Shown: positions 10,690 to 21,706, numbered from the stretch's first letter. The stretch: DNA of 64,000 nucleotides from Elephas maximus indicus (GCF_024166365.1 NC_064824.1:45174608-45238607); one strand, 5' to 3'. Numbers and translations are program-made. Notes: generated by a model from the letters alone, not told the origin.

Positions 10690-10745
10690 CCAAGCCCGTT
10701 GCCATCGAGTCAATTCCAACTCATAGTGACCCTATAAAACAGACC
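10690..10745 (-). mobile_element. AfroSINE tail fragment
   Basis: ACCAAGCCCGTTGCCATCGA and CCAACTCATAGTGACCCTAT are the complement of the SINE 3' end. Only about 55 bp remain. Confidence 0.8.
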
Positions 10746-10794
10746 AGGGCAATATTCTTTTGTGTTTTTTGCTGTTATTAATAGTGATTGCTAA

Positions 10795-11012
10795 TAATAT
10801 GGAACCCTGGTGGCACAGTGGTTAAGTGTTTGAATGCTAACCAAAAGGTGGGCAGTTTGAATCCACCAGCCGCTCCTTGGAAACCCTGTGGGGCAGTTCT
10901 CTGTCCTGTAGGGTTGCTATGAGTCGGAATTCACTCCATGGCAATGGATTTAGTTTTTGGTTTGGTTATTGCTAATGGAAACCCTGGCTGCATAGTGGTT
11001 AAGAGCTATAAT
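10795..11012 (+). mobile_element. AfroSINE followed by a head-only SINE stub
   Basis: A full short-subtype SINE (head GGAACCCTGGTGGCACAGTG) ends near 10964 and is flanked by ATTGCTAAT on both sides (about 10786 and 10966). It is directly followed at about 10974 by only the first about 38 bp of another SINE head (GGAAACCCTGGCTGCATAGT). SINEs normally lose their 5' part, so a stub lacking the 3' part points to later deletion or a rearrangement. Confidence 0.88.
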
Positions 11013-12270
11013 GAGATATAATTTTTTTTATCAAATCCATTTAATTTCATGTAAATCTGTAATTTAGATTGGATTCTTTTTGACATTCACGCACGAAAGA
11101 AATATGCAGTTTTTTGTTTGGTGGGGGCATCCATCTTATTTTAATCTAATTCTAACCCAGCCCATTTAACCCAAGTTAAAATTCCATTTTAAAACTATAA
11201 AATGAAAAGAAAAAAAAGGATATACCACACTAAAAGATATGCCACATAGTGTGCCTTTATATTTCAAGAGCTATTCAGAAATTAAAATTAATTTTCAAGA
11301 TATCATTTGTATTTTTAGTTGGCCTCAGAGAGTGAAATAATGATTACAGACGGCCAACCAAAAAATGGAACTGGTACCGATTTTAATAAATACAACCTTC
11401 TGGATTTTAGCAAACCCCCTAGATCATTATAAAAGGCATTCAATGGTAAATCAAACAATTTGGTGTTTCATTCATTGGTATAGTCAAAGACCTTTAAGTT
11501 TCTGAAGAATAAGGTTACTCTGCCAGAAAAGCTTTCCAAGCCTGCTTTAAAAAGCAATATCCCAAACAAAGACACAGCATTTGGTGGCTAATATATGCAG
11601 AGTTGGTAGGGAGAAGTCTGTATGGCCACCCATCAGCAAGCCTGCTCACCACAACAGCCCAGCAGGAGCCTGGGGAGGAATCAAAGGCTAAAGGCGGAGA
11701 CAAGAAGAGTTTTCCAAGTTCCAGAGTGTTATTTTTTGTAAGTGCAATTTTCTTTTCTATTGTTGACCTTATTTGTCCACATCATTTTTTGGTTATTTTA
11801 AATGACAGAGAAGAAAAGTGTGGCATTTGATTAAGAAAAATAAAAGTATATATTCTTTGTCCAATTATATTTAAGGAAATACTAGGTTGAACCATATGAA
11901 ATTGTCATTTTTGTAAGTCAAAATGATTAAATATGGGCATTTTCACATGATTTAACCTAATAAAACGTACCAGTGAACCCTATTATACCACAATGTATAG
12001 TATATCTTCATTGAATTTGCTCATTCTGACTAGACTTGGATACATTGTCTCCTTGTTGTTTACTGTTATGATTATTCACAATAGAAAAGGTTTACTTTTA
12101 TCAAATACATTTAATTTTACCAAATACCAGAAAGAGATTGGTGTGGACATTTTAGAAAGAGATTATTAAGCTCAAAAGAGGCTTTTTAATAGTAAGGAAG
12201 AGGCAACAGGGTATGAATGAATGCAAAACCCCGGGTTGATGAACTGACCCAGCCTATAATGTTTTTATGC
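11013..12270. other. Unrecognised AT-rich sequence
   Basis: No family was recognised. A 75-codon frame at 11603-11830 has a more GC-rich start but no domain or clear splice sites, so it is not called. Confidence 0.45.
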
Positions 12271-12271
12271 C

Positions 12272-12301
12272 ATCTTCTAGGATACAATCTTCTAGGATAC
12301 A
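12272..12301. repeat. 15-bp exact tandem duplication
   Basis: The unit ATCTTCTAGGATACA is present twice in a row, 12272-12286 and 12287-12301. Confidence 0.95.
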
Positions 12302-12409
12302 AAGATTTCCAGAGCCTTCACAGAATTAGGGAATATGCGCTCAATGCTGTAGATCTTCACGATTCCTTCTGAGCTTGAGATCTCATAAAAAATGAGGGTC
12401 AATATCAAT

Positions 12410-12680
12410 ACCAATCATACTAATAATAGCAGCTAACACTTAAATAGTATTTGCTATGCCTGGCACTATTCTAAGTACTGTGCATATATTAACTCATTTA
12501 ATCCTCATAGCAATCCAACGAGGTGTAGGTAATGTTAGTATTCCCAGATGAGGAAATGGAGACACAGAACACTTAAGTAGTTTGCACAAAGTCATAGAAC
12601 AAGTGAGCCAAAATTTAAACCCAGGCATTATGGCACAAGAGTTGGTACTTAACCAGTAGGGTAGAGTGCCTCTCAGTATG
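12410..12680 (+). mobile_element. MIR SINE
   Basis: The core ACTCATTTAATCCTCATAGC, then CCCAGATGAGGAAATGGAGA and a terminal GGTAGAGTGCCTC are diagnostic of MIR in sense orientation. This is an almost full-length, mammal-wide relic. Confidence 0.92.
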
Positions 12681-12779
12681 AAGAGGATCTGATATCACTG
12701 AATCAATTCTAACACATTGCAGGGGCTGCAGAATTAGTTGAAATACTAAGTTCCTTAATGGATTTTGTCAAGCTTCTTT

Positions 12780-13640
12780 CCATTCTGCTGTTGTAGACTA
12801 TTGCAATAGTTTTCTAGTTAGGTTACAAAAGTATTCTCCCCATTGCAGGTCACCCTGTATCTTGCTGCTAGGTTAAAATAATTAAGTCATCCCTTTAATC
12901 CTGTTACCACTTTCGTCAAATCCCTTTCATGGCCCCACATTTCCACTGCCAGCAAAGGATGCAGAGAAGCAGCCTCTAAGGTCTGGTAACATACTAGCTG
13001 AAAGCACCTCACTACAAGCTCAATATTTCTTTAAAGTCTCTTGTAAAAATTCACACAAATTTTACATCCCACTCTATAATACATCTATTTGTTTTGATGT
13101 AAAAATAATATTTTAAGTATCATTTAAATTACTTAATTCTTAAAAATTTTCAAATAAAATTGATGAGTCAAAAATGTATCACGTTTCCCCTGGGCCTTCC
13201 AGTGCCTTGTGAGGTATGCATACCCCTGTTTGATGAGACAAAGCGTACATAATAGATTTTAGGTGCCTTTGCTTCATATTTAAGACCCGGATTATCCAAT
13301 GCCAACCCGCCTTTACATTTTATAACTTGGTGTTTCCCTACGTTAATCCCCTAGTAAATCCCTCCATCTACTCACTCACAATTACTTACCATACATACAC
13401 CTTTTATGTACTAGGGGCTGCCTCACTAAGATGAATACTTCAGGGTTTTTTTTTTTTTTTTTTTTTGCACTACATGCCATCCATTTATCTTCACTTATAT
13501 CCTCTGCCCTACTCAGAATATCTTCTCTTCTTACTTCCATCTATTAAAGTTCTTATCCCTCAATACCAAAATCAAATACTAGCTTTTCCTGACTACCTCA
13601 GTCAATACTGAACGTCTGTAACACTTATTTGGTTCTAATA
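12780..13640 (+). mobile_element. L2 fragments
   Basis: ATTGCAATAGTTTTCTAGTT (about 12803) and CAAATCCCTTTCATGGCCCC (about 12917) match L2 3' sequence. The stretch to about 13640 (TTTTCCTGACTACCTCAGTC) continues in the same manner. Boundaries are approximate and the middle, including the T-run at 13447-13465, is uncertain. Confidence 0.55.
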
Positions 13641-13984
13641 GGTTATATTCTATTATATATGACCAGTTCTTACACATAAATTTTACAAGTAAAGGTTCAA
13701 CGTGTACAGAAGCAAAGAAGCAACATTTCAGGCAGTGGGCGTGGCACGTACAAGAGCATAGTGGTATGGGTAGCGCAAGGCATTCAAGTAAATGCAGATT
13801 GTTTAGAATAGCAGTAATGTAGAACAGTACTAGGAACAGGGCCAGATAAGGCATGTGAGGGCCCTAAACACTGATAATCTGTGGTGCCCAAAAACTCAGT
13901 AAAATGTGATTTAATATGTTTACTTACTCATTTGAATGGGATACCCAAAAAAACCCACTGCCGGATATGTGAGTTTTGCATATG

Positions 13985-15083
13985 TTGTTGTTATTGTTAG
14001 GTACCATCAAGTTGGTTCCGACTCATAGCAACCCTATGTACAGTAGAACTTAACACTGCCCAGTCCTATGCCATGCCCACAATCATTGTTATGCATGAGC
14101 TTATTGTTGGAGCCACTGTGTCACTCCATCACCTCCAGGGTCTTCGCTTTTTCATTGACCCTCTACTATACCAAGCATGAGGTCCTTCTCCAGGGACTGA
14201 TTCCTCCTGATAACATGTCTGAAGTATGTGAGATAAAGTCTTGCCATCCTTGCTTGAGCATTCTGGCTATACTTCTTCCAAAACAGATTTGTCCGTTCTT
14301 CTGGCAGTCCATGGTATATTCAATATTCCTGGCCGACACCAAAATTCAAAGGCGTCAATTCTTTTTCCATCTTCCTTATTCATCATTCAACTTTCACACG
14401 TATATGAGGCGATTGAAAACACCATGGCTTGGCTCATGTGCGCCTTAGTCCTTAAAGTGACGTCTTTGCTTTTCAACACTTTGAAGAGGTCTTTTGCAGC
14501 AGATTTGTCTAATGCAGTGCGTCCTTTGATTTCTTGACTGCTGCTTCCATGGGCATCAATTGTGGATTCAAGTAAAATGAAATCCTCGACAACTTCAGTC
14601 TTAATCTCCATTTATCATGATGTTGCTTATTGGTCCAGTTGTGAGGCTTTTTGTTTTCTTTATGTTGAGTTGTAGTCTATACCGAAGGCTGTGGTCTTTG
14701 ATCTTCATCAGTAAGTGCTTCAAATCCGGTAAGTGCTTCAAGTTCTCTTCACTTTCAGCAAGGAGAATTGTGTCACCTGCATAACCTGCATAACGCAGGT
14801 TGCTAATGAGTCTTCCTCCAATCCTGATGCCAAGTTCTTCTTTATATAGTCCAGCTTCTCTGATTATTTGCTCAGTGTACAGATTGAGTAAGTATGGTGA
14901 AAGGATACAACCCTGACACACACCTGTCTTGACTTTAAACCACAAAATATCCCCTTGTTCTGTTTGAACGACTGCCTCTTGGCATAAGTACAGGTTCATC
15001 ATGAGCATAATTAAGTGTTCTGGAGTTCCTGTTCTTTGCAATGTTATCCATAATTTGTTATGATCCACACAGTTGAATGCCCC
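13985..15083 (-). pseudogene. Antisense RTE LINE with broken RT domain
   Basis: The 3' tail complement begins GTTGTTGTTATTGTTAGGTA, and the element runs to about 15083 where it is 5'-truncated. A 164-codon minus-strand frame (14601-15095) carries part of reverse transcriptase: NCVDHNKLWITLQRTG, then the motif-B region GVCQGCILSPYLLNLY. The motif-C active site is disrupted: a 9-bp duplication turns YADD into YAGYAGD. A second small duplication doubles the DLKHL region. Further downstream frames (14387-14611) give KSAAKDLFKVLKSKDVTLRT. The element cannot be functional. Confidence 0.92.
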
Positions 15084-15165
15084 ATATATATACACACTTA
15101 CACACGTATATACATATATATGTGTAAGTGTGTATATATATATGTGTAAGTGTGTATGTGAGTCT
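15083..15165. repeat. TA/CA/TG microsatellite
   Basis: Alternating CATATATATACACAC and TATATATGTGTAAGTGTG runs form a locally self-complementary tract directly next to the truncated 5' end of the RTE. Confidence 0.9.
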
Positions 15166-15609
15166 TATCTATCCATGATGTAACTTCTTCTTTTATGTGA
15201 CTGTAATATTAGTGATTGAATGCAAAAGTGGCATATGTCATTTTAGCATAATGAGATGAACTGGATTATAAAGATTTTAGCAGATGTGGAGTACAAAGAT
15301 TTTTACTATATATCACATTTTGTGCACAAAGAATATTTCACATATTCTACAACAAAGAAAATGAGTCAGTGAACTTAGTTGTTTGAATGTAAAATTCTAC
15401 TGACCTCCCACAACGAAAAATTGACTTTCACCAATTTTGCCTTAAAGGGCTCATACTTCAGCTTTGATGCTTGTTTTGTAATAAATGCTGTAATTATAAA
15501 AGAACAAAAGAAAAGAGATCATAAAAGAAAATTTAATAATCAGAAAACATATTACAACAAATTACTATATTTTATTTCTAGATCTTTCAGCTCTAGCATG
15601 TTATAATTA

Positions 15610-16330
15610 AAAATATTTCTTTCTATTCTTTGCTCTTAAAATTCTTTAATGATTTTCTCATAATTAAGCTGCCAAACAATATCTTCTTCCGTACATAATA
15701 AGGATAATGAATCGAGCCTTTCTTGAATCATAAAATGAGGGTTTTTGAGTTTCTTTAAGGATGAAAATGAGCATCCTGTTGTGCAGTTTCTGATCCTTAA
15801 TGTTAGGAATACACGTAAAGCAATTTTGTCATTGGGAAATATGTGTTGTATTTTATCTTCTATTATGGAATCATACATACATGAGTAAAATTTGTATTTC
15901 CTGAATCTATAAACTTCTCATGTAATAATGAAATTGTCACACTTCTCTGTAAAGGTTTGTGTTTAAGTCATCTGGATAAGCCAGCACTAATTTCTTGGAT
16001 GCCTTAATGCATTCTTCATCAGGTCTATCCATTTTGTTTAAGAAGGAAAATCCATTTGGAAGAACTTCACACGCTTTTGCCCTTTTTATGCAAGATTCAA
16101 GTGTGTCAGTGATGGTTTAGTATGTGGTTACGTGAAATTGATCTCTGGCACTCAATACGTCTGGAGCACTTCTGTCATTTACTTGTTTCTAATGCTTTTG
16201 TAATGGTAGATTGCTTGATAATCAGTATTTGACAGTATTTGTTTTGTCGTGTTTTCAAATTTTTCAAAATCTTCTCACATTGTGTGCATACTCTGTTAAT
16301 GACCGTTAGACATCTGTGTATGTCTTTAAA
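15610..16330 (-). pseudogene. hAT transposase C-terminal relic (ZMYM/THAP12-like)
   Basis: An 80-codon minus-strand frame at 15636-15878 reads IFPNDKIALRVFLTL, then CSFSSLKKLKNPHFMIQERL, then LSLLCTEEDIVWQLNYEKII. This is the hAT C-terminal dimerisation domain as found in hAT transposases and domesticated relatives of the ZMYM1/THAP12 kind. Upstream on the same strand, with stops and shifts, are LESCIKRAKACEVLPNG (about 16090) and KASKKLVLAYPDDLNTN (about 15985), which fit the region before that domain. The zinc-finger and catalytic parts are not visible. It could be a retrocopy of a domesticated gene or a decayed transposon; no terminal inverted repeats were found bounding it. Confidence 0.7.
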
Positions 16331-16682
16331 TTTACTTCTGGGTCTTGGAGAGCTTGACTCGTCTGATGAAAACGCCGATGAAATGGACGTCCTTGTGACC
16401 CTGCACGAACTTTATTCCGGCCAGGACATTCTCTCACAGTGCAGCTGGTATCAGTTTCATTTAGTACCCTGCTGGTTCCCTACCACTGCGGCACTTGCTT
16501 TTTCTTGCGTCCTGTCTGTTTGGCATCTATGAGTCTTTGCTTTGGACACTTGGTACCCCTGTTTTGTTGATGCCCAAAGCACGTGCTTACTTGCTTATTG
16601 GGTAATCCATCCCTGATTAGGAAAGTGAGAAAAGTAAGAACCATTTTCTTTACACTTATTTGTGCAGTCATTTTTTCTTAAC
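16331..16682. other. Unassigned sequence beside the hAT relic
   Basis: Frames exist on both strands (16239-16532 plus, 16480-16671 minus) without recognisable domains. The minus-strand reading could be the degenerate upstream part of the hAT relic. The segment contains several CpGs, unlike its surroundings. Confidence 0.35.
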
Positions 16683-16857
16683 CTACCATATTTTTACAAA
16701 AATAATGCCAACCACGCCCCCCCCCACACACTGCTATGCCGATTTTTTTTACATGTTGCTGTAAAAAATACTAGCGTAATGCACTTATGAAAATACCTTA
16801 CGGGGGGACGGGAGGGCAAACGCAGAAGACACACGTTATTTGAGTAAAAATACAGTA
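16683..16857. mobile_element. Palindromic (MITE-like) element, copy B
   Basis: The left end ACCATATTTTTACAAAAATAA is complementary to the right end TTATTTGAGTAAAAATAC. The centre ACATGTTGCTGTAAAAAATA is the reverse complement of the centre of copy A at 8881-9105, and the right arm GCACTTATGAAAATACCTTA matches that copy. The left arm has lost part of its length and gained a C-run. It lies next to the hAT relic, which could be chance. Confidence 0.78.
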
Positions 16858-17130
16858 ATATATATCCTTCTGTATTTTTCTTAGTATATGTATTCTAAAT
16901 GTGTATATTCATTTAGATATATAGGAGATTTTTGTTGCTTTAAAATAGGATCACACACACCATACTCATACATATGCACCTTGTATTTCTCACTCTATAA
17001 TACTTGATAGAAATAGCTCTAAGTTTTTTAATCTACAAAATATTATGTAGCTAGAGGTACAAAAGTTTATTTAACCATTTCCTGAATGATGGACACTCAC
17101 CTTGTTTCATTTTGTTAGCATTTTTTAAGG
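16858..17130 (-). mobile_element. L1 ORF2 3' fragment, antisense
   Basis: TTTATTTAACCATTTCCTGA and the following ATGATGGACACTCACCTTGT are the complement of the end of L1 ORF2 (the SNNRKVDKWLNKQ-type region). Old and diverged. Confidence 0.65.
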
Positions 17131-17204
17131 TATCTAAGTCAAAACCTTAACGTTTGTTTTACTGAATTCCACTGTAGTCTAGATCAGTCCACCAGAAACT
17201 TCTT

Positions 17205-18050
17205 TTTTTTTTTTAATCATATTTTACTGAGTTTTTGGTAAAAGTTTACACAGCAAATTAGGTTCCCATTTGACGATTTCCGCACAAATTGTTCAGTGAC
17301 ATTAATTACATTTATCACAATGTGTCAGCATTCTCTGTAAATGGGATCTGTTTGTTCCCTTTCCAGTAGTCTAGATTCCCCTTATCTTCTCATCTTTGAT
17401 TTTGAGAAATTGTTGACCTTTTGGTCTCATATTGATGGTTTTTTTAAAGTAGGGCACCGACCTTATAGGTCATATCCTTTATTTTGAGTGCCACTCTGCC
17501 ATTTTGCTAAAAAGTGATCTTGGGGGATAGGCTTGGTTCTAGATTTGAACATTATCTCAGGGTGATAGTCTCAGGGGGTCCTCTGTTCTCTACTGTTCTA
17601 GTTTGTCTGGACTTTTTTTTTTTTAATAGGAGTTTGATATCTGCTCCGTATTTTTTCTCCCATTCTATCCGGGACCAATTATTGTGGCCCCAGTCAGAAT
17701 GGTCAGTGGTCGTAACCAGGCATCATCTCTTCTGGCCTCAGGGTAGATGAAGTTGTGACTCTTGTAGACTTGTTTCTTTTATTCGCTTTTGGTTACCATC
17801 TTACTGTTTTGCTCCTAGTGAATCAAGACTCATAACTGTATCTTAGATGGCTGCTCGGAAGCTTTTAATTAAGACCCCAGGCTCTACTCACTTCACTAGG
17901 ATGCAGATCATGATTTTTGTGAACTGTGTTATGGCAATTGAATGGGTTGTCCCATGAGACTATGGTCCTAACCCTTCAAACCCAGAAAACCTTCCAACAG
18001 AAGTACTGGAAGGTTTTTGGTTATATATGAAGATTATCTTATTTGTGTCT
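17205..18050 (-). mobile_element. Afrotherian L1 3' UTR, antisense
   Basis: It begins with a T-run (poly-A complement) at about 17202-17213 and continues as TTTACACAGCAAATTAGGTTCCC. Internal landmarks GGGACCAATTATTGTGGCCC, TAACCAGGCATCATCTCTTC and ATCTTAGATGGCTGCTCGGA correspond to the reverse complement of those in the L1 tail at 54663-55732. It is a different subfamily from the copy at 24893-25770. 5'-truncated, no coding part. Confidence 0.85.
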
Positions 18051-18109
18051 TTAGTGAATATATGTGCACCATAAACTATTAATCAATTCAAGGAGTTTGG
18101 AATATACCC

Positions 18110-18253
18110 CAAACCAAAAACCAAACCCGTTGTCATCGAGTTGATTAGAGTAGAACTGCCCCATAGGGTTTCCAAGGAGCGGCTGGTGGATTCATACTCC
18201 TGACCTTTTGTTTAGCAGCCTGAGCTCTTAACCGCTGCACCACCTGGGCTTCA
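18110..18253 (-). mobile_element. AfroSINE, antisense
   Basis: CCAAAAACCAAACCCGTTGT at the start and CGCTGCACCACCTGGGCTTC at the end mark the complement of tail and head. About 25 bp of the middle tail (CGACTCATAGCGACCCTAT region) are missing. Confidence 0.9.
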
Positions 18254-18429
18254 GTTTGGACTATAGAAAAGAAAATTAAATTTGTGTTGATAGTTTCTTA
18301 TTCATTATTATGCTATCCCATATCCTCTGTTTGCTACTAAATTAGTGGGCATTTTGGAATTGTTTCCAGCAGTAATATAATATTATAATATTTGAAATAG
18401 AATGTCTCAAATTTTAAGTTCCAGTATAG

Positions 18430-18600
18430 TGATACCTTAAATCTTAATTACAGAGAAACTTCAATAATGTTTTCCAAACTGAGATGCTAACAGAAATTTT
18501 ACAGTAAAAAGGATTCCATGGTCAAAATAATTTGGGAAAATATACTAGATTAAACTGGGTTCTGCAGGCATTTATTGCATTTCTCTTAGAGTGTATTGCT
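18430..18600. repeat. Old interspersed repeat, donor of the 57-bp copy
   Basis: TTTCCAAACTGAGATGCTAA and GGATTCCATGGTCAAAATAA resemble an old hAT-type MER element that also occurs, in opposite sense, at about 30010-30095 (TTTGACCATGGAATCCTTTT). Bases 18502-18558 are exactly repeated at 19719-19775 inside a SINE. Family not determined. Confidence 0.5.
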
Positions 18601-18849
18601 CCACAAGACATCATTTTGGTAAATAGTGCTGTACATTATTCCAAAATATTCTAGATATTTGAATTGTATTCAATCATGTGACTAGGTTCCCAAGGGCCAT
18701 TTTTGTGGCATCTATATTGGTCTCCCAGTTACACAGGTCTAGAAAAGCAGACACGCTCAGATCTTAATAACTTGTCTATGTGTTTGTCCCATTACTCCTC
18801 CCCATACCTCTAATATATCAATCAATCAGTCACAAAAGCCTGGAATACC

Positions 18850-19330
18850 GTTGATACTAGATTATGAATATTTTTTAAAACGTACCCAGTACTTTTTTTA
18901 CCTCCATGCTTTTCCAAACCTTTCCAGTTCCCTCTGCCTATAATCCTCTTTCTTCTCGTATTTCTGTATAGTAAGATCCCAGTTTTCTTTAAATGCCAGT
19001 TTCATTTTGAAGCTTTCATCAAGCTCTCCAGTGGGAATTAAACCATTCCTTATTTGGTTTTCTATTACAATTTTGCATGTATTTTAATGATAACATATTT
19101 AACATTCTGCCATATGATTCAACCAGCTGCTGTGCGTGTGTACTCTGTGCCAGTCTTTGCTGTGGCGGAGCTCATAAACTAGCTGGGGAGACAGACAGAT
19201 AAACAAATCTATACAATTCAATTCAACATAACCTCCTCTTTCACTAGCGTGTAACTGCCTGGAGGACCTAACCTGCGTTTTATTTATTTTTCCAACTCCT
19301 ATTCTACTTAGCACTAATTTGGGTGATATG
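18850..19330 (+). mobile_element. L2 fragment, first tail copy
   Basis: CTCTTTCTTCTCGTATTTCT and GAAGCTTTCATCAAGCTCTC follow the L2 3' consensus text, and 19240-19325 (GTAACTGCCTGGAGGACCTA, CTACTTAGCACTAATTTGGG) resembles the L2 3' end. A very similar tail recurs at 19480. Confidence 0.55.
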
Positions 19331-19479
19331 TATCTATAAAGGTATACAAGGTTAGTGGTAATAGGATTGACAGAAAATATGAACTAAAGTGCTTGAGAGT
19401 AAATCAGTCTACACCAACTAAGCTTTTAGCTTCAGAATGTTCAAGTCTAGAATTAAAGTAGAAAGTTGCAGTTGTTACT

Positions 19480-19850
19480 GAACTTAACTTCCTTTCACTG
19501 GCATGTAACTGCTATGAGGACCTAAACCTATGTTTTGCTCATTTTCCAACTCCTGTTTTTTTGTTGTACTTAGCGGAAATCCTGGTGGTGTAGTGGTTAA
19601 GTGCTACAACTGCTAACCAAGGTCAGCAGTTCAGATGCACCAGGCACTCCATGGAAACTCTATGGGACAGTTCTACTGTGTCCTATAGGGTTGCTATGGG
19701 TCGGAATCAACTCGACAGCAGTAAAAAGGATTCCATGGTCAAAATAATTTGGGAAAATATACTAGATTAAACTGGTTTTTGGTATTGTACTTAGCACTTT
19801 TTTGGGTACATAGAATACACTAAATAAATGTTTGTTTAATTGAATTAATT
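19480..19850 (+). mobile_element. L2 tail, second copy, split by a SINE
   Basis: GCATGTAACTGCTATGAGGA, then TTTTCCAACTCCTG, then after the SINE GCACTTTTTTGGGTACATAG and TAAATAAATGTTTG match the L2 3' end and are closely similar to 19240-19330, about 80% by eye. It probably arose by local duplication. Confidence 0.55.
19575..19784 (+). mobile_element. AfroSINE with templated internal insertion
   Basis: The SINE runs from GGAAATCCTGGTGGTGTAGT to GGTTTTTGGTA and is flanked by a perfect 11-bp target duplication TTGTACTTAGC (19564-19574 and 19785-19795). Near its 3' end, between ...CTCGACAGCAGT and GGTTTTTGG, it carries extra sequence. Bases 19719-19775 are identical over 57 bp to 18502-18558. 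No other SINE in the window has this insert. Confidence 0.93.
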
Positions 19851-21580
19851 TCTATGAGTTACTTATTTTTACAGCATTTAATTTTGCAATCTGCAATTTA
19901 ATATATCACTTCTGCATATTCAGACTCATGTATTTCTCCCTACTTTGAGTGTAATTGTGGGGTAAGGAGACAAACACATAGAACTTAAAGATCTGGGTTA
20001 TTATTTAGCCCTTCTCAGAGACACTGTGGAAACTGCAAACTTCCCCTGTGGATGCTGCTTTATACACAATATTTATGGAATTGCTTTTGTCCCTTGACAC
20101 ACTGTTTTGAAGACGTCTGCTAATTTCATCTGAATTCTGAACCCAACAAAATATCATCAGAAACTAAGTTCAGTAGTTCAAAAGTTATATATGCTTTTTT
20201 GGGTCAAAAGCAGGAAAAGATCTATGTGGTGCAAAGCTAATTCTAAAGGCAATTAGAAAGGAGAAATTGCAAAAATATCTCGAATACTCCCAGCATTTCT
20301 AGGCTAGGTTAAGGGCCTCTCATGGTGACCGTTTTGAAGAACAAATTGATAGAAGGTATGTTTATTAAAAATACTAGTCTCTTTATAGTCCCCGTGGAAA
20401 CTCTGTTTATTGAGAAGAATTGTTAGTTTTATTGGACTGGAATTTAAACATATTATTATGTTTTCTGATTAATAACCAGCCTAATAACATTTAAATTTAT
20501 GTTCAACTTTTACCAACGTCCCTGATATAACTTGTTCTTAATTTCCTAATCTAATGATAGAAAATATTGTTCTGGTTTCAGCATTTTTGTTTTTTTTTTT
20601 TTTAATGCCATTATAACTCTGTTCTTTTTTATTGGATATTTTTTCATCGTGAGAAAATGTGTACATTCCTGCTCATGATGATTTTCTCATTATTTTATCC
20701 TTGTTTTCAGGTCATGATAATGGAGGTTGAAACCAAAAATCAGCCCCATTACCTGATTATCTCATTCTTTATCGGAAAGAACCTGATCTGGAGATAAAGT
20801 CCAGGGTATATCAGATGGACCAAATACTATAAAACAACATTTATTTCATCTGCACTTATTCAGAGTATCTGAGAAATGAAACAGGAATTGAGCTAAAGTT
20901 TACCTCTGCTTTAGCCAGAAAGAAAAGAATTGCCAGTTAAATTCATCTTGTAGACATGAAAAAATAGACCTTTTTAAGAAAACAAATGCCTTTTTGAAAC
21001 CTTTGAGCACATTCGTAATACTCATTTACTTTTAATTGCTACTCTGACTTCAAAGTATTTTATTTTTCAAGTTTATAAAATCAGGCTTCACATGGACTAA
21101 AATGGACTAGGTACCTTTTTTTTTTTCCCTGTAATTTTTTTATTTATAAATAATGAAATTAGACTCCTGTAAACGTCTCTAGTTTGATAAAATTCAACTT
21201 TTAAGTAATTAGTACAGAATGCATATTTTCAAAACCTTTCAAACAGGCTTATGGAATACACAACCATCAATATCAAAGGATAAACTAGAAATTTAGGAGG
21301 TACTAGCACTGGGTGGGTTGTGAGCCTAACCTTTTAAGTTTGATGGACAAGAAAACCATCTGAGCTGCTGTCAGATGCATGACCCGGAATGATCTGAACA
21401 ATTTCACATATTTATATCCTTATACTGCATACATATCATAAATAATATCATACATGTCAAGACTTTTAAAAGGATACTTTGACTTTTATGAAAATTATTA
21501 TAACTGTTATATAGACATTTGCTTTATGGAGAAGTTGGATTTATGTTATTAAAAATTATGATAATATTAACAATGTTTCC
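19851..21580. other. Unrecognised sequence
   Basis: No gene, RNA or repeat family was recognised. Poly-T runs occur near 20590 and 21116. Very old repeats may be present. Confidence 0.45.
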
Positions 21581-21584
21581 ACAT

Positions 21585-21706
21585 GGCTTTAAGTTTACCA
21601 AATATTTTCATATTTATTATCTCAGTTGATCCTAAAAACAGTGTAGATAATACCTATGAGAGAGGTAGGAGTGAAGACTTGTTTGGTTGCTGGGCAGAAA
21701 CCCCCC

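Noticed and set aside
11603-11830. 75-codon frame with GC-rich start as a possible exon
   Set aside because: No convincing donor follows and no domain is visible; weaker than the two exon candidates kept.
14068-14537. Plus-strand frames of 98 and 126 codons
   Set aside because: They are the antisense shadow of the RTE at 13985-15083, whose meaningful reading is on the minus strand.
16239-16532. 97-codon plus-strand frame with ELDSSDENADEMDVLVTLHE
   Set aside because: The peptide looks protein-like, but no family, splice context or continuation was found, and it partly overlaps the minus-strand hAT relic.
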